This document shows, one piece after another, positions 1 to 14,200 of a stretch of DNA of 64,000 nt. Numbering within the stretch: position 1 is the first letter of the stretch; every line of letters starts with the position of its first letter. The notes under the pieces were generated by a model, which had not been told where the DNA came from, made no database searches, and saw only the letters and a program-made list of their open reading frames with translations. The DNA comes from Synchiropus splendidus (lineage: Eukaryota > Chordata > Actinopteri > Syngnathiformes > Callionymidae): the NCBI RefSeq assembly GCF_027744825.2, contig NC_071340.1:8013501-8077500 (forward strand), given 5' to 3'. Both the position numbers and the translations under genes were made by a program.

Positions 1-2124
1 GTTGGAAGATGCAGAAGTATTTTCAAGTTAAACGAGGGGACAGTCCAGCTCCCACAGACATGTCATCACTCAAACGTTCCTTTGCCCGAGTGGAGGTCAC
101 ACAACCCAAAATGACTGAATCTCTTCTCCACTTTTAAGGGGCAGACATCTCAGTTGGGCTTACAGTATCTCTGCATTCACCAGTCAAAAATTGTGTAGTT
201 AAAAAATGATGTGAATTTCTAAAGTGATGTGATGCCGGGAGATTATTATATCCATTCAAACATCAGCAGCTATTTCCCTCGGTAATTCACATGCTCTTTT
301 CTGTGACAGTAGCAATTGACACAGCGGGTGCTGGGGCTCAAGTCCCTGTAGAGGTAGCTTTAGATGTACTTGCAGTAGGAGCGTTGAGGGGTGAAGCAGC
401 ACTCTATTGCCATGGCTCACCAGGAGGTTAGATTGCTTCAGAAAACCAACAGGTATAAACCCATCCCTGGAGTGACTACACTGAGAGCTTCACTAAACTT
501 AGAATTGTCAAGCTCAAATATATGTTGAGCTGGCTGAAGAGATATGCTATTAGATGCCGATTGTATGGTCGACTTCTTCTATTCTTTAACGCCTTGTGCC
601 AGTGGCTATAAGACTCTAGACAGCACACAATCATCATGGGGGGACTATGTATTTCACACTAAATCATGTGTCAAACTAAAGGCCCAAAGGACAAATTCTG
701 CCCTGCAAAGTCTTTTTGTGGCCCACACACAATTTAGTGGACTGAAAATTACGGATGCTCCAATCGATCGGTCACCAATCGTGAATACAGATCACGACCT
801 GTCATTGCCGATCACAACAGTCGCTGCTCACTGGGCAGCAGTATGTCCGCCGTGAAAGTTATTTCAATCTGTCAAGTTTGCGTCCTGCAGCACATGCACA
901 GGACAATGGAGTGCAGGGAAGCGCCTTCGAATTAAACACGGCGTTTAAAGTTCCAGCAGCCTTTCTCAGGTGACATTTATGTGGAGACGGAAATGAACGA
1001 GTCTGCTGCCATTTTGGAGACAGGTGCACCTTTCGTGAATCTAAAACTTTTGAAAATATCTGGGGTGGAAACATTCATAAATGCAGTGCTCTCGGATTCG
1101 GAGTCCCAGGTCAGTATGTCAAAAATTCACAGACTCAGCTAAGTCTCTAGAGATTCAACAAACAGCGACATCTCACATGGAATTAAATGTGGTGGTTGAT
1201 ATTCACATTTTGTCGCATGACTGTGTTTAACTCGAAGAAACGGGCCTTTCCTGTAACAAACGTACTAATCTGTATATGTCACGTCTTTGGTCCAGTCATG
1301 CACAGCTTCACCCCCAGCTGGGTTTCCAGTGCTGTCACCTTACCCACGCATGCCCCTTTCCACGTCCTTTTATCACCACCTTGTTCACTCACAATCGGCC
1401 ATATATGAATCATGAACCCTGTCTTTGGCCTCAGCCTCAACTGGAAACCTCTGCATGGTTTGGACTGCTATTCCGGTATTAATGCATTCTCAATCAATTC
1501 CATCTCTGTCTTTTTGTTCCTCATGTATCAAGTGCCTCCAAGGCTATTCGCAGTAGAAGATGAAGTAGTTAAAAGCTTAGTCGTCTTAAAAACTGTTCAT
1601 TGTTTGCAGAAAAACATGTAAAAACATATAAGTGTCAAGAGCATTTGCCTTCAAATCAAATGCAGATGGAAACTTCTCATTCACGGCACTCTTCAACTCA
1701 TCGATGCAAAACCACTCCAGAGAGAGGAACGTGACATGAAAAGTGCAACGCAGATGCTCCAGCGAGGAATAGCAAGTGTAAGAAAAACATGTTAGAGGTA
1801 AGGCCACATTTTCACTGGCAGGACTATTGTTTGGCGGTCATGATCAGAAGCATTTCCTAGGATATTAAAGAGTGCTCCGCTCGTGTCCTCTGTGACGGAA
1901 CAAGCTGAATACAGATGCAGCGCATTCTGCCTAGATCAATTCAGTCTCCTGCACGGGAATAGAACGAAGCTTTGATTATCATTCATTTCTCTTTCAGCTG
2001 TGATGGGTTTTGACAAGAGGCATACGAGAGGGAGGGACGATGCATGCGTGAAAAGAAACAGCCCTCACTGACACGGCAGCCATTTACTTCACTCACAAGA
2101 AGCTCCACGTGAGAGCGTTGTTAC
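1..2124 (-). other. adamts3 intron 4, partial
   Basis: This is the right-hand part of the intron after exon 4. I find no ADAMTS catalytic-domain exon (no HExxHxxGxxH zinc motif in any frame), no RNA gene and no recognisable transposon. Open frames of 60-100 codons here look random. Confidence 0.7.
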
Positions 2125-2281
2125 CTTTTTCCTGGTAATCCCGAGAGACGTCGGAGGAGGCCTGCAGAACAGCCGACCTGCGGTACACCACGTGGACCCG
2201 GCCTTCATCCTCCAGCTCCTGGGTCCCTCTCTCCAGAGGCTCGATGAAGTACTCGTCTGCATCTGTGCGAATCATTCCAGC
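2125..2281 (-). CDS. adamts3: adamts3 exon 4 (propeptide continued)
   Basis: A 157-nt exon covers codons 164-215 plus one base. The acceptor is a T-run ending TTTAG (2282-2283) and the donor is GTAACA (2124 downward). It starts in phase 0 with AGMIRTDADEYFIEPLERG, continuing NNCDGL of exon 3 exactly as in vertebrate ADAMTS3, and carries the propeptide motif HVVYRR at 193-198 before a variable Ser/Asp stretch ending YQEK. It ends in phase 1, so exon 5 must supply two bases of codon 216; I see no such exon in 1-2124, so it should lie left of the window. Confidence 0.95.
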
Positions 2282-5200
2282 CTAAAAAAAAACAAAAACG
2301 ACATTGATCCAGACACCAAAAAACAAACATCAAGGAGCCATTTTGATTCACACCTCCATGATACCATTTATAAATACATTGGACTCAATGGCATAGTCTG
2401 CTGAAATCAATCACTGAGCACAAAGCACCACACCATTAGGACAAAAAATTGCTTTTTGATGGCTTCCTGCTGCCTTCACGTTTTCTGCGATCAGACGCAA
2501 ACCCTGTCCTTGTTAGCAGGAAGATTTATAAGGTGAGGCTCGTCGAGCCGCACCAAACATGTCGGAATGAACAAAGCGCTCTGGTGATCAGGTCCAAATG
2601 ACAGTCTCTCGCCAGCGGAGCACGACTTGGACCGGTGGTGCTCTGCAAACATTTACAGTCATTATGATCGTCTATTGAGGATTGTAATGTGGAGGTTTGG
2701 AGCGCACGTTAGGACGGAACCATTTTTCTTCTTCAGAGCAATTATGAACCTGCACACCCCAGACCAAGACCCAAACCAGAGGACACGGAGATCTGGTCCA
2801 ATAACAGGGATTGAGCCACAGGCTAAAGCCAAGACCAAGAACGAGTCGATTTTTTTGTTGTTTTGTTTTGTTTTCTGCACTAGAAACTAAAATATTTTCA
2901 AAATAAATCCACTGAAATATCATTGGAACAAACTAGGAATGTGTTCTCTATTCATTGTTTGTTCCTGTCATTGGTCTCGTGTTACAAGTCATTGGTTATT
3001 TTAAGTTCTGTTATGTTTATGCAGGGAGATTTTTCTTACTCTGAACTTTCTGTTGACACTCACTTCCTGTTTTATTTTGGCGTGTCTTGTCTTGCACCAG
3101 GTGTCTTGCCTTATTCCCCTTATCTGCCCCGTGTTTTCTGTGTTTATTGTCTGTCTTCTTATCAAGTCTGTGTCACGTTGAGTCAAGTAAAGTCAAGCCT
3201 TGTGCATGTACATCGCCAGTATTCCCCTTGTTATCCTTCTACGTGAAGCGCCTTTTGTAGTTGGAGTTATTGAGGAGTTTTTTCACATCGCCTTCCTTTT
3301 GTGGTCCCTTTGTTAATCGCTTTCTCTGGAATAAACCTTAGTTGAACTCTCACTCTGTCTCTGCATTTGGGGCCTCGTGTAGACAGTTGCTCTCAAAGTC
3401 TTGGATATGTGGTCTGGACGACAAGATTTACCAAGAAAATTCAGGAAAAAGAAACCAAAAAGTGCAATTTCACCCATTGTCATTGCCTTGAGTTTATTGT
3501 ATCTGTTTAATTGGATAGCTTTATTTTAGCATTTGAAATATCATTGAAGCTAATTTAGACAGCGGGTGGCAGTTGGGTTCTGGGACCCTCTTGCACAACA
3601 CTCGAAGTAAAAGTTCAGCAGAGCTCACGCTGTAGATTTGTTTTCGTAATTCATCCTTGAAAAAACTGGGGGATGCAGATCGTAACTTGGAATCCCACCC
3701 GTAATGTGACCATCCTGTTCCATGACATAGAAAACAGAACTTGAAGCAGGTTCTGTCAGTGATTTGCACAGCAAGCACTCTGGATCAGCGACTGCTCACT
3801 GTTAGATATTAAGGCTCTGCTCTTACACTGTTCAACTCAACTGTAAAATGAATATGAATAATGAATATAGGCTCACATCCACCAGATGTTTCCTCCAAGT
3901 GTTCTGCATGAATCTGCATGAAAGTTAATTGTGTTTACGATAGAAGCCAAAGCTAAGATGGCTTGACATGATCCACCTGCTTGACGGAACCCATCACTAC
4001 ACTGCGTCTATGGAGCACATACAGAAGCTTGTAGTGAGTTTCGGGATAATAAAGCATCTTTCAGTCGTGACTGCCACACTTATCATGCCAGCCAACATGG
4101 TTGTGTGTCAGAGCCCTCAAGACTTGGCTGGGCCAGCTGGAGTCCAGAAGAAGCGCCTCAAAGACCAGAAAAGAATGGCTCTGAAGTGGTGTAAAATTGG
4201 GCCCAGACGACCGAGGGGGCTGTTGACAGTCAGAACTTTAGGGTACAGTGCAGAGTCGGAGCCTGAAAATTGAAGTCGAAAAGAACAGCCAGATGATAGC
4301 AAAGGAATTGGCAATAACACCGCCACCACCCACACGGTCCCAAACATATCATGACCCTCATTCCTGGGCTATTGAGCCGCTATTCTTTCAATTCTTTTGA
4401 AAAGACTGAAGTAGACTTCAATAAACAAGCCAATTGGATCCTTTTTTTTTTTTTTTTATCCTGCACTTACGGGAACTGAAACAGAAACAAAACCCTCTCA
4501 ACGCTCAATACGCTACAGAAAAACAGCCAAGTCAAATGATGTCCGAAAGCTCACAGAGAGTTCAACAAGAATATAACAATTGCTGACACTTTGCATCACC
4601 ACATGATCGGACACAAGATCGGCTGTTGTGAACTGCTATTATTAATACTACCGCCACTATTACTACTACTACTACTAATAATAATAATAATAATACAATT
4701 TTACAAGGAAAGAAGTGGAATAAAGAAACACAAGAAGTATTAAAATATTAAAAATATGAACCAAAAATGAAAGAAAGTAAAAGATATTTGGTCATTGTAT
4801 CATTTGACTTGGTATTTGGTCATGTGATTTGTAGGAAACAGAAAACTGATAAAAATGTATTCAATGGAGAAATAACTCAATTAAAATCAATGATGAAAAA
4901 GGTAATTTAGGGATTAAACGGACAATTAAGAATATGACAAAAGCAATGTTTAATAATTTTGAGGATCCAAATACGTGGGAAGGAGAACTATGTGCAAAAA
5001 AATATTTTTATTATTATTAGTAGTAGTTATTAGTATTATAGTAGTGGTCGTATAGTATTAGTATTTGTATTAGTAATCGTTACTAGAAAAAGGAGAACAA
5101 GAAGAAGAAGGAACAGGAAGAAATATAAAAAAATTAAAAGCCTGTTGTCTGTGGAACTTTTCTTATCGTTCCGATTCATAATCCTACACTATATTTGAGG

Positions 5201-8200
5201 ACAAGTTGGCTGAAACTCGTCGCACAGTCTTGTTTCTTCTTTGATCAAGAAGGAGACCACAGCGTGCACTCGAGACAATATTGACATAATTTTGTCTGTT
5301 TACGTGGACGTGGCCTACACACACACATCTCACCCCTTCTATTGAGACGTAGAGAGACATGTGCTTTACCCTGAATAGAAGATCCCAAAATTTCTTCACA
5401 ATGTTTACAAGCAGGAAACTTATAAAAGACATACAATATTTTTCAAAAGCTGCAGAGCTAAACGGATGAATAAATAAACACATATTGAGCAGTTGGTGAT
5501 GCACTAGGAGAAGGCGAGGAGATGTATAATGGTTCATGTGAAGTAACTGATGTCTTTTCCAACTGTCTTGTGACTGAAACATCTGTTGATATAATTATTG
5601 ACTACAGTGCTTATTTATCTTCTTCCTGCAGGCGTCACATTTTAAAGACTTGTATGGAGCAGACATTGTTGGGCTCTCACGCTGTTTGCTTCCAATACAG
5701 CAGTTACAAAGTACAGAGATGGAGTTGTGTTTACTAACAAGGTCAGCGGATTATCCTCACACATGCCCCTATATTCTGAATTTTCTTTACGCTCTCGGCT
5801 CGCTCTCAGCCTTGATTGACACCTGCAGGACCGGCATGCTGACAGTGACTGAGCTCTGAGCCATGCTACGAATAAAAGCAGATCTAGCTTTGCCTCATTT
5901 GCAATTCAAATTGTGCAAGAAAATGGATGCAGGAGTTAATGGGGTCAGTCGCTGATAAAACACTTGAGGTTGTTGGCATCAGACTACCTCCAGACCAGTT
6001 CATTAGGTGGTAATACACAGCGTCCCCATTCTTCTTCTTTGCTGTTTTCTATTTCTCTTCATCGTACAGTAAAAATATTACGCAAAACTCATTCAGCACT
6101 TTTGGTTGTTAATGCTTGAGTGATGACGGTTCTTAAAAGGCTATTTTTTATGTGATAAGGACCAAAATTGCTCATTGCTATCAAGGAAATTGTTGATGCT
6201 TTGAAGCAAACTCAATCACACAAAGGGCCACGGAGTTGAAAACATGCCAAAGTAACTTGGCAAACAAAGTCTATACTTCACCAAGGGAATATAACTGACA
6301 GCACTTCCTTTCTTCTGCGTTATTTTTCCCAGTTAATTGTTGACATTTAAACCTCCTCTCGCTACAAACCAGCCTGTCAAAGGGCAAAGCTTGGACCAGC
6401 ATTTCCAGACGTACTATTTGTGCGATAATCAATAACCACCATGAGGCCTGAAGGTGTCACTTCCCATGTGACATGTTTTCACCGGTGTATTTGTCTCAAA
6501 ACAAAGAGCAGGATTGGCTGGGTGATCAGACGTGCCACTTCACACTGTAGCACGCCATTGCTCATGACTACACCATCACACCACAGTGTTTTTGTCACAA
6601 CAGCTCATTCATCTGATTCTTATTTTGATCATGAAAAATGATTTTCATCCAACATTTCCCTGTGGCAACACTGTCTGAACACTGACATGAAAAGGTCATG
6701 ATATCAACATGCACTGAATTTATTACTCAAACTGCTGACTCTGTCTATTGGTTATGGACAAAAGGTAAATAACAACACACCCTCACTTCCATGCTGTAAA
6801 TATATCAATCCTATGTTGACGAGAAAGGCAGACTTCAGTGTGACATATTGACGCATTACGCTTTCAATTTAAGAAATGTCCCACCTTCTGCAGCATAACC
6901 TGGTGCTGTGGGCAGTGCGTCACGTAAATAAAATCGGTCATCTTTGCTGAGGTTAAACCCGAAGACGATAAAGAACCTTTTAAATGTTGTCGATTATGAA
7001 GATATAACCTGCAACGCGGAAGACTGCCTTTGGAGTCAGCATAGGATGCATATTGACTTTGTCAATATGTCAATAAGTCAATAAGATTTTACATAATATG
7101 CTACGGTAGGAAATTCAGAACAGGGGTTGATTTTTTATCAATTCAGTAAAAGTCCCTCTGTCAGCTAGTTTGACATAGGTTTCATTGTTGAGACCTTCGG
7201 TTTGTGTTCGACCAAGTTGTCTTGTGGGAGTTATGGTCATGGCCGTTGCTCCACTGTTCTTGTCTGCTGTCACCACCTAGGTGTCTCTTCATAAAAGGTG
7301 CAGGCACATCAAATGTAGAAGATTTAATGACACCGTTCCTTCATATAGAATCATTGTGAAGAGGAATTTGGTGTATATATTTGCAGGTGAGAGGACAGAG
7401 GGACTGTGGAGATGGAGCGCTATGACAGCCAGCAGTTTACAGCCGTTTCAGAAACAGACTTGGTGAAAATGAGCTCTATAAAATTCCATTACACTCACTC
7501 CACCAAAGAGCGATTACAAAAATATGCTTGTTCATTTCAACACAATTGACCAAATGTGTGAAGAACTGAGTGGGCAGAGGGTTGCTGCTCTGTGATTCTG
7601 TCATTTTGAGATTTCATCATGACTGAGGGTCAGGAAATGAGCGGGAGCACACAAGCATTAAATCTTCTTTGTACTCAACTGATATCAAAGAGTTAAACAT
7701 AAGAATGCAAGAGCAATAGTATTCCAGTTATATAATACTGTTGGCATTTACTACATTAAAAATATATGTTAAGAATTTAGGAACACAGTTAACCATCTTC
7801 TTCTAAAAACATCTCACACAAAATGTTTTATGAAACAAAAAAGTAAACAAGTGAAGAAACTACTCAAAAAAATGTTATGATTTATTTGGGTTCTATGATT
7901 CAGGGAGCGACATCTGAGTGGATATGTCACATCCTCAGAGGGAAGGTCTAAATAATGTGTTTGATTTGAGACGACAATGACCAGCACTGGCCAGTTAACA
8001 TTTAATCAGAAAGCTGAAAATGAGATCAAGGCTCCAGCGCACCGTCAGTTCAACAACGCCAAGGAAGGCCCCGGCCGGCCAAGCAGACAGCGCACATCCG
8101 CCAAAGAAAACATATGGGATTCAGCTGAAGGCTCCAGTTTTTCTAAAACAGCCTCTTTCAGTTCAAACTTCTTAAGGAGGTCGCTATGAACTCACTTTTG

Positions 8201-11200
8201 AGGAAAAAAAAAGAGAGAAAGTGAGAGTTGAGGTATTGCAAGTCCAAAAAAAAACAGTTTGGATTGAGCTGGGGACACTGCCACCTTTCACCCTCTGTGT
8301 TGTTCAAAGGTGGGTTTGCTTTCCAAAATGTGAGCAAACCTTCGTCATCTCACCTGCCATTTTCATCCCTCACTTTTAAAGGGAGAAATAGATTATTTAA
8401 TACCACCAACAAGTATTGATAATCATGACAATGGGACCTCTATTTTTCTATGACCTCTTTTTTAAAACCTATTTCAGTTACATTACACTCCTTTTACTCA
8501 TAATGTTTTCATGAAAAACACAAACTATACGCCACTAATCCTCAAAACCAGCTCTTCCGTTTTTAAACTGCTCCATCAAAGCAGTGTCGTCGCCGGTGGT
8601 CTGAGAAGAACCGAAACTTGAAGCCTGTGAACGGTTCTGAATGTGAAAGGACAGCAGCAAGTGTGGCTTCTCTCATGTTAAATAGGTCAATATTGAAAAT
8701 GTGTTATTGAATAAATATCAGGGTGAACTGTGGAAGATTTTCTGGAACAGATATCTGGCTTTGCTCAGCCTGTGGCACCGCAAACCATAAAATCCAAACA
8801 GCTCTGGGGTCAAGCATCACAACAAGCCTCAAGCTAAGTGATACATGAAGAACTATTAGAGAATCAAACTCTTGAACCTGATAGCAGTTTACCGCAGAAT
8901 TGTGTGTACCTTTAGGGAGCGCTTCTATGTTCTGATGGCTCACGGTTCAGGCTGCAAACACACATAGATTCAGCTACATATGAGCATGCGTTATGTTTTC
9001 GCTCGGTCTAGATCTTGTTGTGTTTCCTCCCGGCTCAGGAGGAAACTGACTACTGAGAGCATGATATATCCCAAGAGCAAAAGGCAGATATGGAGCAACA
9101 TAATCAGAGATGGCTGGAATATATGTGCTCAATATCCACACTTCTGTGGAGTGTCCAGTGAATATGAGCCCACAATGTGATTCACGAATGGAAGAGATGA
9201 CTCTTCAAGAGTGGGTCCGTGAAATGAATTCAACCACGACTAAAGAAACCAAGACTAACAGGAGTGGATCTAAAAAAAAATGAGTGCATTTATTCAAGGA
9301 ATCCCCACCACCGCAAAGAGAAAGCCACCACGCCTTCAGAATTATTGTTTCCCACTCAGCTTTTTTTTTTAGATGTCATGTGATCAAAGATGAAAAAGTG
9401 GAAACATCAAAACTGAATGGAAAACACAATGTTCATCATGGAGGTGGACAAGACTATGGTGGCCGTTGGTACGTTTCGAGCAGACAAATCTCGAAAGACA
9501 CACAAGAACAACAAAATGACCAGTACAGATTGGAACTTCAGTCGCGCATCCCGGCCAGATGTATGAAGAGACACCCGTTGTCGGAAGACAGGAGGCGCTT
9601 ATGGTTGGGAAGCTGAACTGTGGATAACATCCTAATATTTTGCTCATTAAAAAAAAGAAAAGGTATAGCCTAACTGACTATTAGTTTGCTTTATATTGCT
9701 GTGGAAGAGTAGAACTTTTATTGATGCCAACCCACACGGTTTTCAGAACGTTCCCTTAAAAAGCTATCTCACACACACACACACACACACAAATACTCTA
9801 AATCTAAATCTAAATATTTAAATATGTCACATTCTCATATAAGGTGTTGCGAGAAATATCAGATAACATTTGAGTCATTTGTCAATTACAGCCTAAAATA
9901 TTGTCTGGCAGAGTTTTGAGTTGCTTTTCTCTGCCACTTTGATACAGTAGGTTGATATAATCTTTAATGTATCTATCTTGGAAAATAAAAACTGGCCACA
10001 GGTTTTATGTATAGCAGTGGGGTCCTCAAAAATGGTTTACTGCAGAGTACAGAAGGCAGCGTTGGTTGCCACTTCACTTGTCCCTTGTTCACTGAACTAG
10101 CATCACCTCTTTTTAATGGTGAGCCACATCTTTGGGGAAGAAGGACTGGTCCACACCTTCACAATTAGAATGTCCAGCCCACACAGAATTTTCAGCATTT
10201 CTTGGTATTGGTTCTATGGTGTTGCTTTCAAATACTTTTGCATTAATTTATTATTTTGCATTTAAATCTTCCTATGGGAGCAAGATGGGAGCAAGATGAC
10301 AATCTCAACGTCACCACAATGTCAGAGGTAAAAATGCAACATGATGATCTCCATCAAACACAGCGAAATAAATGTCTCATGTAGTTTCACACCAATGTAT
10401 GAACTTATTTTTTGTTTACTTTGACAAGTATCATTGGTCTCTGACAGCGGAGAAGTTGAGACCAGAGCTTTATAGTACAGCATTTGATCTGCAACCTCAC
10501 TGAGATAAAGTTACCCAGAGTCTTGAATTGTGTCCTGAAAACTGCAATGGCCCAGTCAAACACGACAAGTGAGCTCCGGTGCCATCGGTAAGAGAGCTGG
10601 TTCAAAGCTCAAACCAAATCCTGAGGATTGTGAGGATAAAACTGCAAGTGCAAGTCTGGCGCTACAGACGGAGCAGCACTTTTTGGCAGACCCGAGTGAT
10701 TATGCAACATGACACACATTTGAAGGAGGCCAAGTTTGGAGAGGGGGAAAGAATAGCGTCAATGGCTGTGTACTTAGATTCTATCTTCTTTTGGCTCCAC
10801 TCACGGCTGACAAAAGAGATTTTCTTTTCTTTTTTTTGTCCGCCACATTTTATTTGAAGCAGCTTTTACATTGGAAGTGAAACACAAGTTTTTGACAGCG
10901 AATAAAAGAACTGGTACTAAACAGCAGTTGACGAAATGACAAGACTGAACGGTACACTGAATGCGGAGGAGATGTTTTTTGTGAACTACCAAAATGATGA
11001 TCATGAAGTTATTACAACTGACATCACATGCACTGAGACACGCAACATTATGGCCATCCCACTGAAGGCTGGTTAAATAATGGAATGTTTTACTAAGGAG
11101 CTTTGCCGTCTTTATTAACTGATCTAATGGGCTTTCGAGGGAAAGTAGAATTAATCATCAGAAGGGGGTAAAGAAAGTGCAAGGGTGGAATGGGTGGAGC

Positions 11201-14200
11201 TGACTGTCAAGGGTGACAACAGGGTAGCACTAATATGAAAGAGAAGATTTCGAGGACAGTAGTGAGAGCTGCCAAGATGTGTGTTTTAGAACAGCCGGTC
11301 ACCAGCCTTTTTTAACTGTTGGATCTATGTGTATAGTGTGTTGAGATCTACCAGTTCACTCAAGTGCAAAATTGCAATTTAATATCAGGAAGGTCACATT
11401 ACGGCAACAATGTCAGAATGAAACAAGTCTCTGAGAGTAGAATCACACAGCTGTGTCAGTGCTGGAGGGAGGATAACATGACATAGAAAGAATATGGGAT
11501 GGGCGATCACTTATCACACACGATATACCGCCAAACACAATCCCCACAAGAGAATTTTGTATCTCACAATAAATTTGATAAACACACTGCACACTCGCTG
11601 CATTGGACTTGCATACATGAACACGACATGAACGTTTGACAGCCGACACTGGAATGTGACAGTTGTGGAGAGTTCCGGTTCGTAGTTTTAAACGTATTTT
11701 TAATACAGCAAAATTAGGATAATGTCACTTGTCGATTCTGAGTCTCTGGATCAGTGTTTGTTTTAGTAGATGGAGTGGTCCTCATAGGTTCTCTGACGCG
11801 GTCGCCTGCCTTGGTTCATATCAACACATCCAGGTCGACTGCTGTGTTGGCGCCTCGGCAAAACACCTTGGTGAAAATACAGTGGAACCTCGGTTCTCTA
11901 CCACAATCCGTTCCAGAAGTTCGAGAAGTGATTTGTTCGAAATCTGAATCGATTTTTCCCATTACAATGAATGGAAAAAGAAATAAAGCGTTCCAAGCCT
12001 TAAAATAGTCTTTTGTAGGAGTGAATGTACAGTAGAGTGTCTGCTGCAGGTGCGTTGTTCCTCTATGTGTGTGGCCGCTGCATGTGGGAGGGGTTGCTGA
12101 GTGAGTGACATCTCTCCAGAAGTGAAGAGGTGCCCGGTGCGTGTCCAGCTCTGAATGTGAGCTTCTGTGCAGTTTGGCTGTGACAAAGTCATAAACCAAG
12201 TAACGCTCTGTCCCAGACTTGCCTCATCCCTGTCCCAGCTCCAGCCCACAACAGGACATCAAACCCTGGAGTGAGCGCTCCAGCCTCGGAGGTGTGGAGA
12301 GAGAGCACCTCCCCTGTGAAACTCTACCACGGTCCAGTGCGGAGACAGGAAAGGTTTTACACCTCAATATGAAGAAAAAACAGTCAGTAAATGTAGCTAA
12401 CGGGACACGTCTGTATACAGAGGCTGTGTTATACACAATAACAAAGCGTCGTGGGCCAGCTGATCGGTCCGCGCACGTTATGTTTTTTTCCAGCTTTTTT
12501 CAGGAGCGTTCAAGTTCTGGATTTTCGTCCCAAAACAAAAGCCCAAAAATCTCGAAATTTTCATCGAACTCCGATTTGTTCGAAGTCTGGAACGTTCGAA
12601 AACCGAGGTACCACTGTAGTTGGATATCGTGAATCAATTGTGAAAAGCTTTTTTCATTTCACTAGACAAAGGACTGGTACATTTTATATAATTTCCACAA
12701 TTGAATATGACTGAATGGTGATTTATTCACATTATTCGTAATATTTCTTCTATAGTTAGTTAACCCCTAAATAAAGCTGGCAGAGACGTGAAACACTGAA
12801 TTTTTCATCTCTACACTTAACTATTATTTTGAAACATAAACACATGATGATGTTGGAGACAAACTCCACTAATAAGTTTAATCATAAAACACTTTCAAGA
12901 GAGACTCCAGTGTGTCCGACACGTTTTTATCGTGATCATTATCGTTATTGGCGAAATGGCAAAATTTATCATGAGCATGAAGTTTAAAGCCACCTATGAA
13001 ACAATGAGGTTCACGTTGATGCTCTATGATTGAAAATAAAGGTTTGAAATTATGGTTAGGACCTGGAGGCAAAGATGAGTGGTCAAGTTAGAGGAGTATC
13101 AGCCCAACAGGAAACTGAATCTTTGTAGGTCGTGGTCTGGACTGTCACTACGTGTGTACATGTGTGTAAGATTCCAATACCGATAACACCGTTTGGCCGC
13201 AATGCCAATGTAAAGAGACAATCGTGACACAAGGACGGGTACATTCAATTGAATCAATGTTGAGGCAACAAAGGGATTAGCATTGAATCAACGTTGAAAC
13301 TGCTCAGCATTCAACCAATCTGACCAAAATTCAAGTTGAACCGGCCTCTTTTGTCATCTGGGTATATGGAATGGTCAGAACAGGGTAAGATGGAGGAAGC
13401 AGTGGTAACCACTGGTAGGAAATTCTTAAAGACAAAGACACAGAACAAAAAAAACAGAAAGAAGGACTGTTATTTAAATGGCAGTCAATACAAGCAGGAC
13501 ACACCATAGTCAGACAGAATGGACCAGTTGCCTCAAAAAATAGTCGGCTGACTTCAAACCCACTCTGCGTGGACAACAGAGCCACGTTGTTGAGGACCTT
13601 GTTTGCAACAACCATAAAACTTTTAATTTGTCCTTAATACATCCAGAACACTTCAAATAACAAAATTTAAAGTGTGATCCCAAGTCATCACAGTGTGCAG
13701 TGCCATCTGGTGGACCGCTCAGTCTATTATTCCACTGTCGCATTCGCTGTATGAGCAACATAAAAAATAGTTGCTAAAAGTGTCTTGAAGTGGAATGGTG
13801 CAGACCTCATGGTCTTCAAGCTCAAGGTGGTCTACATACGTCTTCTTGTAACCAACAAAAACGTAGTATCTTCCCTGTCTCCGTGTTTAGTACCATGAAA
13901 TATAAAAAGGTATAAGAGCAAAGACCATTTCTATTCTAAACATGGCTTATATTCTAAATCAAGCTGAATGTATGTGTTACACGGGAGGTTGAGAGGATGA
14001 ATTGTTTCAGCGGGAGAGAACTGCTCAGAGATTGGCGAGAGTCTGTTGGGGGTACATTACAAACAAGTCAAGAACTGGAGATAGGCCACACTTAGCATCC
14101 AGGAGTTCTGTTCAGCGAGTTAGTGTAGCTACTACAGCGAGCTCCTTCTCAGCATCTGTGTGTCTCCATTAACGTCGATGAAAACCAGAACCCAAAACCC

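Noticed and set aside
12219..12632. 137-codon open frame in intron 3
   Set aside because: It lies inside the Tigger-like MITE and has no transposase motif; related frames recur at 48.7-49.4 kb because the element is repeated there.
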